DNA of 43,901 nucleotides, from assembly GCA_025361465.1 (NCBI GenBank), contig JANYAG010000048.1, forward strand, positions 1 to 43,901. The letters are read 5' to 3'. Under the pieces are notes generated by a model. It worked only from the letters and a program-made list of their open reading frames with translations. It did no database searches and had not been told where the DNA came from. Position 1 is the first letter of the stretch, and each line of letters begins with the position of its first letter. Of this stretch, positions 16,128 through 24,894 are shown one piece after another. The stretch comes from Gemmatimonadota bacterium. Lineage in GTDB: Bacteria > Gemmatimonadota > Gemmatimonadetes > Gemmatimonadales > GWC2-71-9. A program made the position numbers and the translations under genes.

Positions 16128-18016
16128 GCTGCACCTCCCCGCGGCATCCGCTCGCGAATGGCATCCACAATGGATCCGGGACGCAACGGCTCGCCCGGGA
16201 CCCGGGTCCAGCAATCGACGTCCACGAGCGTGGTCGCGCGCAACAGCCAGCTCAGCTGCCCGCGGCGACGGTTCTCCTCCGTGATGAACGGGTCACCCAG
16301 TTCATCGCTGTAGTTGATCTCCACCGTGCAGACCTTCTTGAACTTCGCGAAGATCGCCTTCAGGCCCGGCTCAAGGGGCGAGAGGAAGCGCAGGTGCACC
16401 GATGAAACCCGCATCCCCTCGCGCTTCGCCCGATCCACCGCTTCCTCGATCGCGCCCTTGGTGCTCCCCCAGCCGACCAGCAGCAGGTCGCCCTGGTCGT
16501 CCCCGTACACCGGCGGTGGCGTCAGCATGTTCTGCAGCACGGCCAGCTTGCGGCTGCGCATCGCCGAGCTGTGCTGATGCACGCCCGAGCTGTAGGCCAC
16601 CTTGCTGCGGTTGTCGTGTGAGAGACCGGTGACGGTGTAGGCCCCGCCCGGCTGCCCAGGAATGATCCGCGGGGAAAGCCCGGTCTCCTCGTTCCAGTCG
16701 TAGGCGTGCTGTCCGGCGGCGACCGGCGGCAGGTCGAGCGGAGCCGCCTGCCAGCGGGCATCCAGCTTCGGCCGGGGAAACGGCGTCACACCGGTGGCGA
16801 GGTTGGCGTCGCTGAGCACCATCACCACGGTGCGGAATGCCTCGGCGATCCGGCGCGCGGTGATCATGACATGGAAGCACTCTTCGATCGTGGCAGGCGC
16901 CAGGACCACGTGCGGGGAGTCGCCGGGACTGGCGTACATCGCCGCGAGCAGGTCCGACTGCTCCACCTTGGTCGGCAGCCCCGTGCTGGGACCGCCGCGC
17001 TGCACATCGATGAGCACCAGCGGCATCTCGGTCATCACGGCCAGGCCGAGGAACTCCGTCTTGAGCGCAAGCCCCGGCCCCGACGTCACGGTGAGCGCCA
17101 CCTTGCCGGCGTAGGATGCGCCGATCGCCACGCCCACGGCGGCGATCTCATCCTCCGCCTGGTGCACCACGCCGCCGAAGCGTTCGAACACTTCGCTCAG
17201 GTAGTGCGACACCGAGGTCGCCGGGGTGATCGGATACATCGCGCAGAGCTCCATCCCGGCGGCGACCGCCCCGAGACCCAGCGCCTCGTTGCCGTTCATC
17301 ACGATCAGTGGCTCGGTGACCGGTGCTGGCGGCACCTCGATGCGGAAGTCGATGTGCGCTTCAGCCCAGGCGTAACCGAGCATGAGCAGGGCGACGTTCT
17401 GTTCGTAGACCTGTTCACTCTTCTTGCGGAAGGTCTCGGCGATCTGCTCCTTGATGCGCGCCATGTCGCTGGTGTAAATGCACGCCAGCATTCCGAGCGC
17501 GAACATGTTCTTCCCCTTGCGGGGATTGTCGACGAGGGTGAGGCACTCCACCTCCATCGGCACCGGGATGATGCGGTAGTGCTGGCCCGAGAGCTCGGCC
17601 ATCCCGGCTTCCCAGGCGGCGCGAATGTCCGCGTCCTCGTCGCTGGCCCACTTGTCCTCGACCAGCAGCACGGCGTCAGGCGCCAATGCCTCCAACCGAT
17701 GCCGGGCCAGCAAGACCTGCTCGTTGAAGGCGACGACGAGGTTGGTCGAATCGCCCCAATTGGTCACCGGTCGTTCGCCGATGCGAATCCGGAAGCCGCT
17801 GGCGCCTTCGGGAATCCGCGGCGGCGGCTGGATCTCGGCCGGAATGATCTCAACGGTCCAGACGCCGTTACCCATCTTGGCGCAGACCGCGCCGAAGATC
17901 TGGCCGCACTTCTGGGCGCCTTCCCCGGAGTCGGAGACGATCTCGAGGGTGTGCTCGGGCAGTCGCCGGACGCGCGGCTTGGTCGGGACAATGGTGGCGG
18001 ACGTGGTGGCAGTCAC
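16124..18016 (-). CDS. korA: 2-oxoacid:ferredoxin oxidoreductase subunit alpha (gamma-alpha fusion), KorA type
   Basis: 630 aa, the usual size of fused KorA. The gamma domain comes first (about residues 20-225, starting IVSDSGEGAQKCGQIF); the pyrimidine-binding alpha domain follows from 235, with NGNEALGLGAVAAGMELCAM then YPITPATSVSHYLSE, and a transketolase-like C-terminal part (DLLLVGWGSTKGAIEEAV). The GTG at 18016 is the only start that keeps the whole gamma domain without running far into the preceding gene; the next ATG (residue 48) would remove the first strand. It follows the antitoxin-like gene by 13 bp and overlaps korB by 4 nt. Confidence 0.93.
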   Translation of the reverse strand: MTATTSATIVPTKPRVRRLPEHTLEIVSDSGEGAQKCGQIFGAVCAKMGNGVWTVEIIPAEIQPPPRIPEGASGFRIRIGERPVTNWGDSTNLVVAFNEQVLLARHRLEALAPDAVLLVEDKWASDEDADIRAAWEAGMAELSGQHYRIIPVPMEVECLTLVDNPRKGKNMFALGMLACIYTSDMARIKEQIAETFRKKSEQVYEQNVALLMLGYAWAEAHIDFRIEVPPAPVTEPLIVMNGNEALGLGAVAAGMELCAMYPITPATSVSHYLSEVFERFGGVVHQAEDEIAAVGVAIGASYAGKVALTVTSGPGLALKTEFLGLAVMTEMPLVLIDVQRGGPSTGLPTKVEQSDLLAAMYASPGDSPHVVLAPATIEECFHVMITARRIAEAFRTVVMVLSDANLATGVTPFPRPKLDARWQAAPLDLPPVAAGQHAYDWNEETGLSPRIIPGQPGGAYTVTGLSHDNRSKVAYSSGVHQHSSAMRSRKLAVLQNMLTPPPVYGDDQGDLLLVGWGSTKGAIEEAVDRAKREGMRVSSVHLRFLSPLEPGLKAIFAKFKKVCTVEINYSDELGDPFITEENRRRGQLSWLLRATTLVDVDCWTRVPGEPLRPGSIVDAIRERMPRGGAA

Positions 18017-18029
18017 GGGGTGAGCATCC

Positions 18030-18332
18030 TCACTCGAGGAGGCGCGAGCTGGATGGCTCGGCCAGGCTCTTCGGGGGTTCGACAACGGGAACGATGGAGG
18101 GCACAGGCTGTTCGGTCGCCTGCATCTCGCGCAGATGCGCCAGTTCACTCAGGAGGTCCTCGTAGACCGCCGGATCAAGCAGCACCGCAGCACTGCGACC
18201 ATGCTGAGTGAGGATCACCGTGCACTTGGTGCTGCGGATCTGTTCGAGGAAAGCTGAGGCGTTCGCCCGGAATTCAGTGACCGGGCGGACATCCTGCGCG
18301 GGGCGGAGGCGGGACATGTTACGGTGCGTCAT
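18030..18332 (-). CDS. Orphan Phd/YefM-type antitoxin-like DNA-binding protein
   Basis: 100 aa (95 if the second ATG at 18317 is used). The block RPVTEFRANASAFLEQI, then TVILTQHGRSAAVLLDPAVYEDLL, is the Phd/YefM fold: a dimeric DNA-binding N-terminal domain that autoregulates its operon. The normal disordered toxin-binding tail is replaced by a Pro/Glu/Ser-rich end. No RelE-, YoeB- or Doc-like toxin gene lies on either side; the next gene, 13 bp away, is korA. It is therefore the first gene of the KGOR-PFOR-Rnf unit and may act as its local regulator (inference). Confidence 0.8.
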   Translation of the reverse strand: MTHRNMSRLRPAQDVRPVTEFRANASAFLEQIRSTKCTVILTQHGRSAAVLLDPAVYEDLLSELAHLREMQATEQPVPSIVPVVEPPKSLAEPSSSRLLE

Positions 18333-18370
18333 GACGTACGCTCACGAGTACACGTAAACGGACAGTGTAC
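18327..18370 (-). promoter_or_regulatory. Candidate operator/promoter of the korA-rnf operon
   Basis: Two symmetric elements lie at the head of the operon: a perfect 10-bp palindrome CGTCATGACG (18327-18336), which covers the first possible start codon, and GTACAC (18348-18353) N11 GTGTAC (18365-18370). On the minus strand TTCACA, 18 nt, TACACT would serve as a -35/-10 pair, with the -10 inside the inverted repeat. Phd/YefM proteins bind such short palindromes, so autoregulation by the adjacent gene is plausible. Confidence 0.4.
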
Positions 18371-18515
18371 GATCCTATCCCGCCAAATGTGAAGAAAAGA
18401 TGAAGTGATTATGAAGGAGTTTTCAGGCATCCGGGGGCAGGAAAATCGGGGTCTTTTGGGGTCGCCGGCGGCCGAAATCAGGGCGTCCGTCCCCAAGTCA
18501 AGAACCCTGCCGGAA

Positions 18516-18544
18516 TTGACCGTCGGGACACGCGGCGGATAGGT
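18516..18544 (+). promoter_or_regulatory. Possible tig promoter, very close to the start codon
   Basis: TTGACC (18516-18521), a 17-nt spacer and ATAGGT (18539-18544) form a plausible promoter. The -10 ends only 3 nt before the ATG at 18548, so a transcript from it would have almost no leader; translation might then start at the second ATG (18554). The rest of the 215-bp divergent gap shows no clear gene. Low confidence. Confidence 0.3.
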
Positions 18545-18547
18545 TTC

Positions 18548-19810
18548 ATGGCTATGACTGAAATTACCTACGAGACCACCGCCGAGGACGTTGCCTCCCG
18601 CTCCCTCCACGTGTCGGTGCCGGTGGAGAGCCTGGCAGCCGCGGAGCGCAAAGCGGTGCGGCAGTATGCCCGCCAGGCCCGCCTTCCCGGCTTCCGGAAG
18701 GGCCATGCCCCCGAGGCAGTGGTGCGCCGTCGCTTCGAATCGGAAATTCGCCAGTGGATCCTCGAGGAATCGCTGCGTGAGAGCTGGCAGAAGATCCTCG
18801 ACGAGTCCGGCCTCAAGCCGGTGGCCGAGCCGCAGATCCGCAACGTGGCCTTCGAGGCCGGCCAGCCGCTGACCTTCGACCTGATGATCCAGGTCCGGCC
18901 GCAGATCACCCTGAGCACCACCGGCGGCTTCACCGTCGAGCGGACCGTGCCCCGGGTGACCGAGGAGATGGTCCGCGAGCAGCTCGAGCACGTCAGGGAG
19001 CAGCGGGCCACCTGGAACCCGCTCGACGGCGTGCAGCCCAAGCCCGGCCACCTCGTCTCCGTAACCGTGGAGACACTCGAAGAGGGGAAGGAACCGGCCG
19101 CCGGAAAACCGCACTCACTGGTACTCGGCCAGGGATCGGCGATCCCGGAGCTGGAGGACCGGATCATGGCGCTGCGCCCCGGCGAAACCGTCGACGCCGA
19201 CGTCCGCTTCCCTGACGACCACGCCGAGGAGAGCCGCCGCGGGACGTCCCGCAAGGTGCGGATCACCCTGCATGAGGTGAAGGAGCAAGCCCTGCCCCTC
19301 CTCGATGACGCCCTGGCACGGGAGGTTGGCGAATTCGACTCGGTGGCGGCCCTCGAGGCTGCGGTCCGGACCGACCTGGCCGCCGAAGCCAACCGGACGG
19401 CGGAACAGGGGATGCGGGAACAGCTGATCAAGCAGCTGGCAGAGGCCAACAATGTCCCCGCCCCACAATCGCTGGTCCATCGGCTGGTCCACGCCTATGC
19501 CGAAGCCTACCGGATCGAGGAAGCTCAGTTTGAAACGTTCGCCACCTCGTTCCAGACGATAGCGGAATCTCAAGTTCGTCGGGAACTGGTGCTCGAAGCC
19601 GTTTCCACGGCCCAGAACCTGCAAGCAACAGAGTCGGATCTCGACGCCCGGATCGCCGAAATGGCGGCTGCCCGGGGGACCGAACCGGGGAAGCTCTATG
19701 CCTCGCTGGAGCAGGCCAAGCGGCTGGGCGAGCTGGAGCGTGCGTTGACCGAGGAAAAGACCTTCACCTGGCTCCTGAGCCAGTCCACCGTGCATGAGGT
19801 CACTGCGTGA
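18548..19810 (+). CDS. tig: Trigger factor, ribosome-associated chaperone and prolyl isomerase
   Basis: 420 aa. The N-terminal ribosome-binding domain carries the signature [18 protein letters not shown] (residues about 48-65). A PPIase-like FKBP domain follows ([16 protein letters not shown]... to about 245), then the long helical C-terminal chaperone arms. It binds nascent chains at the ribosome exit tunnel. It is the first gene of the tig-clpP-clpX set, a common bacterial arrangement; its TGA overlaps the clpP GTG. The ATG at 18548 was taken as start, but the ATG two codons later (18554) fits just as well. Confidence 0.96.
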   Translation: MAMTEITYETTAEDVASRSLHVSVPVESLAAAERKAVRQYARQARLPGFRKGHAPEAVVRRRFESEIRQWILEESLRESWQKILDESGLKPVAEPQIRNVAFEAGQPLTFDLMIQVRPQITLSTTGGFTVERTVPRVTEEMVREQLEHVREQRATWNPLDGVQPKPGHLVSVTVETLEEGKEPAAGKPHSLVLGQGSAIPELEDRIMALRPGETVDADVRFPDDHAEESRRGTSRKVRITLHEVKEQALPLLDDALAREVGEFDSVAALEAAVRTDLAAEANRTAEQGMREQLIKQLAEANNVPAPQSLVHRLVHAYAEAYRIEEAQFETFATSFQTIAESQVRRELVLEAVSTAQNLQATESDLDARIAEMAAARGTEPGKLYASLEQAKRLGELERALTEEKTFTWLLSQSTVHEVTA

Positions 19811-20421
19811 CGTTCGCATCGATCTACCCGCCGACCATCATCGAGCGCTCGTCGCGCGGTGAGCGGCAGTACGACATCTTCTCGCGGTTGCTGATGGACC
19901 GGATCGTCTTTCTGGGCGCCGGCATCAACGACGACGTGGCGAACATCATCATCGCGCAGCTGCTCTTTCTCGAGGCCGACAATCCCGAGAAGGACATCTA
20001 CCTCTACCTGAATTCTCCCGGCGGACAGGTGTCCAGCGGCATGGCGATCTACGACACCATGCAGCACCTGCGGGCGCCGATCAACACCATCTGCATGGGG
20101 ATGGCCGCCTCGATGGGGTCGTTCCTGCTGGCCGCGGGGACCAAAGGGAAGCGCGCCGCGCTGCCGCACTCCCGCATCATGATGCACCAGCCGTCCGGCG
20201 GGGCTCAGGGGTCCGCCGCCGACATCGAGATCCAGGCGAAGGAGATCCTCTACCTTCGCGGCCGGATGAACGAGCTGTACGCGAAGCACACCGGACAACC
20301 GGTGGAACGGATCGAGCGCGACATGGAACGGGACCGCTTCATGAGTGCCGAGGAGGCGAAGGAATACGGGCTGGTGGACACCGTCTTCGCACCGCGGAAG
20401 GGCCTGGACTCACCAGGCTGA
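19807..20421 (+). CDS. clpP: ATP-dependent Clp protease proteolytic subunit ClpP
   Basis: 204 aa, typical length. The Ser14 peptidase triad is Ser102 ([11 protein letters not shown]), His127 ([10 protein letters not shown]) and Asp176 (ERDRFMS). The N-terminal [16 protein letters not shown] and the LYLNSPGG strand complete the family pattern. ClpP forms the barrel that degrades substrates fed by ClpX. The GTG start at 19807 overlaps the tig stop (GTGA), so it is translationally coupled. Confidence 0.97.
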   Translation: MTFASIYPPTIIERSSRGERQYDIFSRLLMDRIVFLGAGINDDVANIIIAQLLFLEADNPEKDIYLYLNSPGGQVSSGMAIYDTMQHLRAPINTICMGMAASMGSFLLAAGTKGKRAALPHSRIMMHQPSGGAQGSAADIEIQAKEILYLRGRMNELYAKHTGQPVERIERDMERDRFMSAEEAKEYGLVDTVFAPRKGLDSPG

Positions 20422-20430
20422 TGCTTGACC

Positions 20431-20476
20431 AGTCCGGCCCCGGGGCACAGGTTCCCTGAACCTACCCGGCCGGACT
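20431..20476 (+). other. Long two-tier stem-loop between clpP and clpX
   Basis: AGTCCGGCC (20431-20439) pairs perfectly with GGCCGGACT (20468-20476). Inside it, AGGTTC (20449-20454) pairs with GAACCT (20458-20463) over a 3-nt loop, and GGG/CCC pairs can join the two stems. It fills most of the 74-bp gap and ends 19 nt before the clpX ATG. No T-tract follows, so an attenuator, an RNA-processing site or a stabiliser of the clpP transcript are all possible. Confidence 0.6.
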
Positions 20477-20495
20477 CCAGCAGCGGGAATCGGCA

Positions 20496-21746
20496 ATGTC
20501 GAACGACAAGCACCTGCGTTGCAGCTTTTGCGGCAAGAGCAAGGACTCGGTCCGGAAGTTCATCTCCGGCCCGTCGGTCTACATCTGCAACGAGTGCATC
20601 ACGCTCTGCAACGAGATTCTCGCCGAGGACGAAGAGCGCGAGACGACCGAGGCACAGCGCCCCGTCCCCGCGCCGCAGGAAATCAAGGACACCCTCGACC
20701 AGTATGTGGTCGGCCAGGAGCGCGCCAAGCGCGCCCTCGCCGTGGCGGTCTACAATCACTACAAGCGCATCAACGCCGGCCCGCGCGACAGCTCCGAAGT
20801 GGAGCTCGAGAAGTCGAACATCCTGCTCCTGGGACCGACCGGCACCGGCAAGACGCTGCTGGCCCAGACGCTCGCCCGGATCCTCGACGTGCCGTTCACG
20901 ATTGCCGACGCCACCACGCTCACCGAAGCGGGATATGTCGGCGAGGATGTCGAGAACATCCTGGTGCGGCTGCTGCAGGCCGGCGACTTCAACGTGTCGG
21001 AGTGCGAGCGCGGCATCGTCTACATCGACGAGATCGACAAGATCGCCCGCAAGTCGGAAAACCCGAGCATCACGCGCGACGTCTCCGGTGAAGGGGTGCA
21101 GCAGGCGCTGCTGAAGATCCTCGAGGGCACCATCGCCTCGGTGCCGCCGCAGGGCGGCCGCAAGCACCCGCAGCAGGAATACATCCAGATCAACACCCGC
21201 GACATCCTCTTCATCTGCGGCGGGGCGTTCGACGGCCTCGAGAAGATCGTGGAGTCGCGGCTGGGCCGGCAGCGGATCGGCTTCGCCAGCGAGCTCTCCA
21301 CCGAAGGCGCGGTGGCCTATGACGAGAAGCACCCCTACGCGCTGGCCGAGCCGGACGACCTCCTGCGGTTCGGCCTGATCCCCGAGCTGGTCGGGCGCCT
21401 GCCGGTGATGGTGCCGCTCGAGACGCTCGACGAGGACGCCCTGGTACGCATCCTGGTCGAGCCGCGCAACGCGCTCACCAAGCAGTACCAGCGCCTCTTT
21501 GCCCTCGAGGACGTCGGGCTCACCTTCAATCCGGAAGCGCTCCGCGCCATCGCCCGCAAGGCGATCACCCGCCAGACCGGGGCGCGCGGACTGCGAGCCA
21601 TCCTCGAGAGCATGATGACCGACATCATGTTCGACCTGCCGTCGCGTCACGACGTGCGCGAGGTCATCATCACGCCTGAAGCCGTCACCCAGGGAGTCTC
21701 ACCGATGATCGTGACCGAACGGGCGCGACAGAAGAAGGAAGCCTGA
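20496..21746 (+). CDS. clpX: ATP-dependent Clp protease ATP-binding subunit ClpX
   Basis: 416 aa. The N-terminal zinc-binding domain has Cys9/12 (CSFC) and Cys31/34 (CNEC). The AAA+ module carries Walker A GPTGTGKT (113-120), Walker [10 protein letters not shown] (DE at 178-179) and the [15 protein letters not shown]-terminal region. The pore loop [10 protein letters not shown] (146-155) is present. It unfolds tagged substrates for ClpP. The gene lies downstream of clpP after a hairpin and overlaps the next gene at its stop. Confidence 0.97.
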   Translation: MSNDKHLRCSFCGKSKDSVRKFISGPSVYICNECITLCNEILAEDEERETTEAQRPVPAPQEIKDTLDQYVVGQERAKRALAVAVYNHYKRINAGPRDSSEVELEKSNILLLGPTGTGKTLLAQTLARILDVPFTIADATTLTEAGYVGEDVENILVRLLQAGDFNVSECERGIVYIDEIDKIARKSENPSITRDVSGEGVQQALLKILEGTIASVPPQGGRKHPQQEYIQINTRDILFICGGAFDGLEKIVESRLGRQRIGFASELSTEGAVAYDEKHPYALAEPDDLLRFGLIPELVGRLPVMVPLETLDEDALVRILVEPRNALTKQYQRLFALEDVGLTFNPEALRAIARKAITRQTGARGLRAILESMMTDIMFDLPSRHDVREVIITPEAVTQGVSPMIVTERARQKKEA

Positions 21747-22363
21747 TCGTCACTCCCGAGGCTGCAGCGGCATCACCGCTCGCCACCGTCCCGATCGAAC
21801 TGGTCGGGAGCTTTCCTGACGTCCTGCGCGCCCTCGAGCCCGCCGCCCCGGAGTTCGCCTTCGTGGGACGGTCCAACGTGGGCAAGTCCTCGCTCCTCAA
21901 CGCCCTGGTCGGGCGCCCGCTGGCGCGCGTCAGCGCCACCCCGGGCAAGACGCAGCTGATGAATGCCTATCGGCTGCCGACCTTCTGGTTGCTCGACCTG
22001 CCGGGCTATGGCTTCGCCAAGGCCGACCGCAGCAGCCGTGCCGCGTACCGCGTGATGCTCGAGAAACTGCTGCGCGAGCGCGAGTCGCTCAGCGGCGTGG
22101 TCTGGCTGCTCGACATCCGGCACCCGCCCTCGGCCGACGACGCGGAGTTCCAGGGATTCCTGACCCAGGCCGGCCGCTCGGTGCTGGTGGTGCTGACCAA
22201 GGCCGACAAGCTCCCCTACGCCCAGCGGGGCAAGGCCGCCGCCGAGCGGGCCCGGGAGCTTGGCGTCGACCTCGAACAGATCCAGATTGTCAGCACCCGC
22301 GACAAGCTCGGCATCAACGAGCTGGCCGAATCCCTGCTCTCCGCGGCCGGAGGGATGACATGA
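21743..22363 (+). CDS. engB: Ribosome-biogenesis GTPase EngB (YsxC/YihA), apparent CTG start
   Basis: TRAFAC-class GTPase that helps assemble the large ribosomal subunit. G1 is GRSNVGKSS, then TPGKTQ, G3 DLPGYG, G4 TKAD and a final ST motif. The first ATG/GTG/TTG in frame is the GTG at 21863, directly at the P-loop; starting there would delete strand beta-1 (PEFAFVG) and about 40 conserved residues. The frame is open upstream to about 21682 with no ATG, GTG or TTG. The CTG at 21743 forms CTGA with the clpX stop, like the ATGA/GTGA junctions elsewhere here, has AAGGA just upstream and gives 206 aa, the family length. The ATC at 21746 is the alternative. Confidence 0.88.
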   Translation: MIVTPEAAAASPLATVPIELVGSFPDVLRALEPAAPEFAFVGRSNVGKSSLLNALVGRPLARVSATPGKTQLMNAYRLPTFWLLDLPGYGFAKADRSSRAAYRVMLEKLLRERESLSGVVWLLDIRHPPSADDAEFQGFLTQAGRSVLVVLTKADKLPYAQRGKAAAERARELGVDLEQIQIVSTRDKLGINELAESLLSAAGGMT

Positions 22364-22989
22364 CGCATCGGCTCGCCCTGCTGGCGCTCGCGCTCCTCGC
22401 CATCATGGCCGGACCGACCGTGGCCCAGCAGCGCGACACGGTGGCCGCCGATGGTTTGCCGCTCGATCGCGGCCGCCTCCGCCAGGACGACCTCGCCCTG
22501 TCGTGGAGCCGGGGCACCCTGGCGATCCGCTTCGTGCCGCTGGATGAACGAGTGGTGCGGCTCCTCGCCCCCGACGCGGCCCAGTCGCTCCACGCCCTGC
22601 GGCAGTCCGAAGCCGCGCGGATCGATTCGGTGGCCGCCCTGCGAGGCCTGCGCGCCCCGGGCATCGCCCTGGTGACCTTCCACGCCCTCGCGCCGGGAAC
22701 ACGCTTCGACCCGCAGTTGTTGACTATCTCAGTGCGCGGCCAGTTGTGGCGGTCCATTGGGGTGGTACCGCTCTCCGCGGCGTTCGGGAACGACCAACTC
22801 GACGTCCGCTCGGCCGCCATCGGGCTGGTGCTCTTCGATCATGAACTGCCGGTGCGGGAGTCCTTTGTCGCCAGCTACGCCGAGGCGAACAGCACCGACT
22901 GGGGGCAGCGCTTGGCGCGCCTCGACACCGAACGCTCACGCATCCTGGCCTCAACCCGCCCCGCCGTCGACAGCATAAAGCAGGACTGA
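22360..22989 (+). CDS. Secreted protein of unknown function (209 aa)
   Basis: Begins with a clear signal peptide (hydrophobic residues 5-20, cleavage near AxxTVAQ-Q). The mature part is a soluble alpha/beta-looking domain with no recognised motif, including LSWSRGTLAIRFVPLDERV and a Ser/Thr-poor C-terminal helix. The ATG overlaps the engB stop (ATGA), and the next gene follows after 2 bp, so it belongs to the tig-clp-engB unit. Probably periplasmic. Confidence 0.75.
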   Translation: MTHRLALLALALLAIMAGPTVAQQRDTVAADGLPLDRGRLRQDDLALSWSRGTLAIRFVPLDERVVRLLAPDAAQSLHALRQSEAARIDSVAALRGLRAPGIALVTFHALAPGTRFDPQLLTISVRGQLWRSIGVVPLSAAFGNDQLDVRSAAIGLVLFDHELPVRESFVASYAEANSTDWGQRLARLDTERSRILASTRPAVDSIKQD

Positions 22990-22991
22990 CC

Positions 22992-23834
22992 ATGCCGTTC
23001 TATCCGCTTCGCCAACTCGACCTCCCGGCCGGGGCGCGCCAGCTTCGTGACAGCTGGCTGGCTGATCTCGCCGCCCGCCTCGCCGCGCCGGGCGCCGACT
23101 GGAATGTCCTCACCCGCGAGACGCTGTTCGAGCTGGCCTATCCCGGCCAGGGGCTCTGGGTGGAACGCCACCAGGACGCTTCGCTCCCGATGGCGAGCCG
23201 ACTCGCGCTGGACGCCCTCGATCCGCGCCACATCACGCTCGAACCCGAGTACTACCACGAAGTCGACGTGGCGCGTTTCGCCCGCGTCAAGCCGCTGCTC
23301 TGGCTCTGGTACTCGTTCGACCGGCTGCCGATCGGCGGGCAGAACGTCGACCTGGGGGTGGAGTTCCGGCGGGTGCTGGCGCCGCACATTCTCGGGCGCG
23401 TGGGCAAGAATTTCAAGTGCTTCCAGCACGTCGAATTTTCCTACGGCTACCAGCTCGAAGCCGGCGATGACGTCGTGGTGCACCGCCATGTGCTCCTCGA
23501 CGATCGCGGCGGGATCACGCTCGGGGACCGGGTGTCCATCTCGGACTACGCCAACATCTACTCGCACACCCACAGCATCGTCGAGCAGAAGGACGTGACC
23601 CTGCTCCCCACCGTGCTCGAGGACGACGTGCGCGTCACCTATCACGCCACCGTGCTGGCGGGCGTACGGGTGGGACGCAACAGTATGGTGGGCGCCAGTG
23701 CCCTCGCGACCAAGGACGTGCGGCCCTACCACGTCCATGTCGGGATCCCGGCGAGGTCGGTCCGGGTCAAGCCGAATGCACCGCCCGACGCCACCAGCAC
23801 CTACCGCGTGCCGGACCACCGCGCGAGCGACTGA
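22992..23834 (+). CDS. Hexapeptide-repeat (left-handed beta-helix) acyltransferase
   Basis: 280 aa. From about residue 150 onward it shows the imperfect [LIV]-G-x4 repeats of the LbH superfamily: VLLDDRGGITLGDRVSISDY, then VLEDDVRVTYHATVLAGVRV and GRNSMVGASALATKDV, closing with HVGIPARSVRVKP. YSHTHSI contains the His expected for acetyl transfer. The N-terminal 140 residues are a helical extension not typical of CysE or LacA. Likely an O- or N-acetyltransferase for a sugar or surface polymer; acceptor unknown. It converges on ctaA, 13 bp away. Confidence 0.82.
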   Translation: MPFYPLRQLDLPAGARQLRDSWLADLAARLAAPGADWNVLTRETLFELAYPGQGLWVERHQDASLPMASRLALDALDPRHITLEPEYYHEVDVARFARVKPLLWLWYSFDRLPIGGQNVDLGVEFRRVLAPHILGRVGKNFKCFQHVEFSYGYQLEAGDDVVVHRHVLLDDRGGITLGDRVSISDYANIYSHTHSIVEQKDVTLLPTVLEDDVRVTYHATVLAGVRVGRNSMVGASALATKDVRPYHVHVGIPARSVRVKPNAPPDATSTYRVPDHRASD

Positions 23835-23847
23835 CGGTCCGTCTCGG

Positions 23848-24894
23848 TCAGCGGCCTGGCTCGTCCTCGGGCCGCCGCAGGGCGTGCAGCAGCAGCAAGG
23901 CACTGGTGAAGAGCAGGACGGCCATGCCCTGGTGCACCACCCCCAGAACCACCGGCACCATGAGCAGCAGGGTCGCGATGCCGAGCGACAGCTGCAGCAG
24001 TCCCGCGACCGCCAGCCACCCCAGCAGGCGTCGCGTGAGAGGCGAGAGTGCCTGGTGGCGCGCCCGCCACCACAACCCCAGGATCGACAGCACCGTCACA
24101 ATGGCGAGCAGGCGGTGGTCGAACTGCACCGCGCCGGGATTCTCGAACAGGTTGCGCCACCACGGGGAGAAGGCGCCATATCCGGCTGGGACGACCTGGT
24201 CGCCCATCAGGGGAAAGGTGTTGAACACCCGCCCGGCCCGCAGGCCGGCGACGAAGGCGCCGGCGATGGCGGTCAGCACGGTCAGCACGGTGATTGCCCA
24301 CGCCCCGCGCCGCAGCACACGTTCATCCGGGGTCAGCCTGGCGCGCGGCCGCGCCAGGAAATCCGCCGCGGTCCAGACCGTGGCGCCATAGATCAGCAGC
24401 GCGGCCGCGAGGTGTGCCGCCAACCGGTACTGGCTCACCTCGGTGCGGGCGCTGAGCCCGCTCGAGACCATGAACCAGCCCAGCGCGCCCTGCGCCCCGA
24501 GCAGGATGAGCAGCAACCAGAGCCGGCGGCCCATTCCGCGTGGCACCATCCCGCGCACCAGGAAGACCACCAGCGGAATCGCGAACGCGAGGCCGACGAG
24601 GCGTGCCCAGAGACGGTGGGTGTATTCCCAGAGGAAGATCCGCTGGAACTGCGCCAGGGTCATTCCGGCGTGGATCGCGGCGTACTGCGGGATTTGGCGG
24701 TACTGGGTGAAGGCGTCGTTCCACTGCTCGGCACCGATCGGCGGAATAACCCCGGTGACCGGCTTCCACTCGGTGATAGACAGGCCGCTTTCGGTGAGGC
24801 GGGTGGCGCCGCCGATCACGATCAGGGTAAGGAGCATCGCGGCCCAGAGCGCAAGCCAGCGGCCGAGCGGACGGGCGGGCCCAGCCAGGGTCAT
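23848..24894 (-). CDS. ctaA: Heme A synthase CtaA/COX15
   Basis: 348 aa with eight predicted membrane helices. It converts haem O to haem A for aa3-type oxidases. Haem-ligand and conserved His positions are visible in IHAGMTLAQFQRIFLWEYTH, AAHLAAALL, VQFDHRLLAIV and GVVHQGMAVLL; the N-terminal GGATRLTESGLSITEWKPVTG is diagnostic of the COX15 (type 2) form. The ATG overlaps the stop of the ATPase-receiver gene (ATGA), an unusual partner. It shows that the organism makes a haem A oxidase. Confidence 0.94.
   Translation of the reverse strand: MTLAGPARPLGRWLALWAAMLLTLIVIGGATRLTESGLSITEWKPVTGVIPPIGAEQWNDAFTQYRQIPQYAAIHAGMTLAQFQRIFLWEYTHRLWARLVGLAFAIPLVVFLVRGMVPRGMGRRLWLLLILLGAQGALGWFMVSSGLSARTEVSQYRLAAHLAAALLIYGATVWTAADFLARPRARLTPDERVLRRGAWAITVLTVLTAIAGAFVAGLRAGRVFNTFPLMGDQVVPAGYGAFSPWWRNLFENPGAVQFDHRLLAIVTVLSILGLWWRARHQALSPLTRRLLGWLAVAGLLQLSLGIATLLLMVPVVLGVVHQGMAVLLFTSALLLLHALRRPEDEPGR

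Noticed and set aside
18030-18332. A toxin-antitoxin module
   Set aside because: Only an antitoxin-like gene is present; neither neighbour nor any short frame between resembles RelE, YoeB or Doc.
21863-22363. engB starting at the GTG 21863
   Set aside because: It would begin in the middle of the P-loop strand and lose about 40 residues that fit the family; the CTG at 21743 fits length and coupling.
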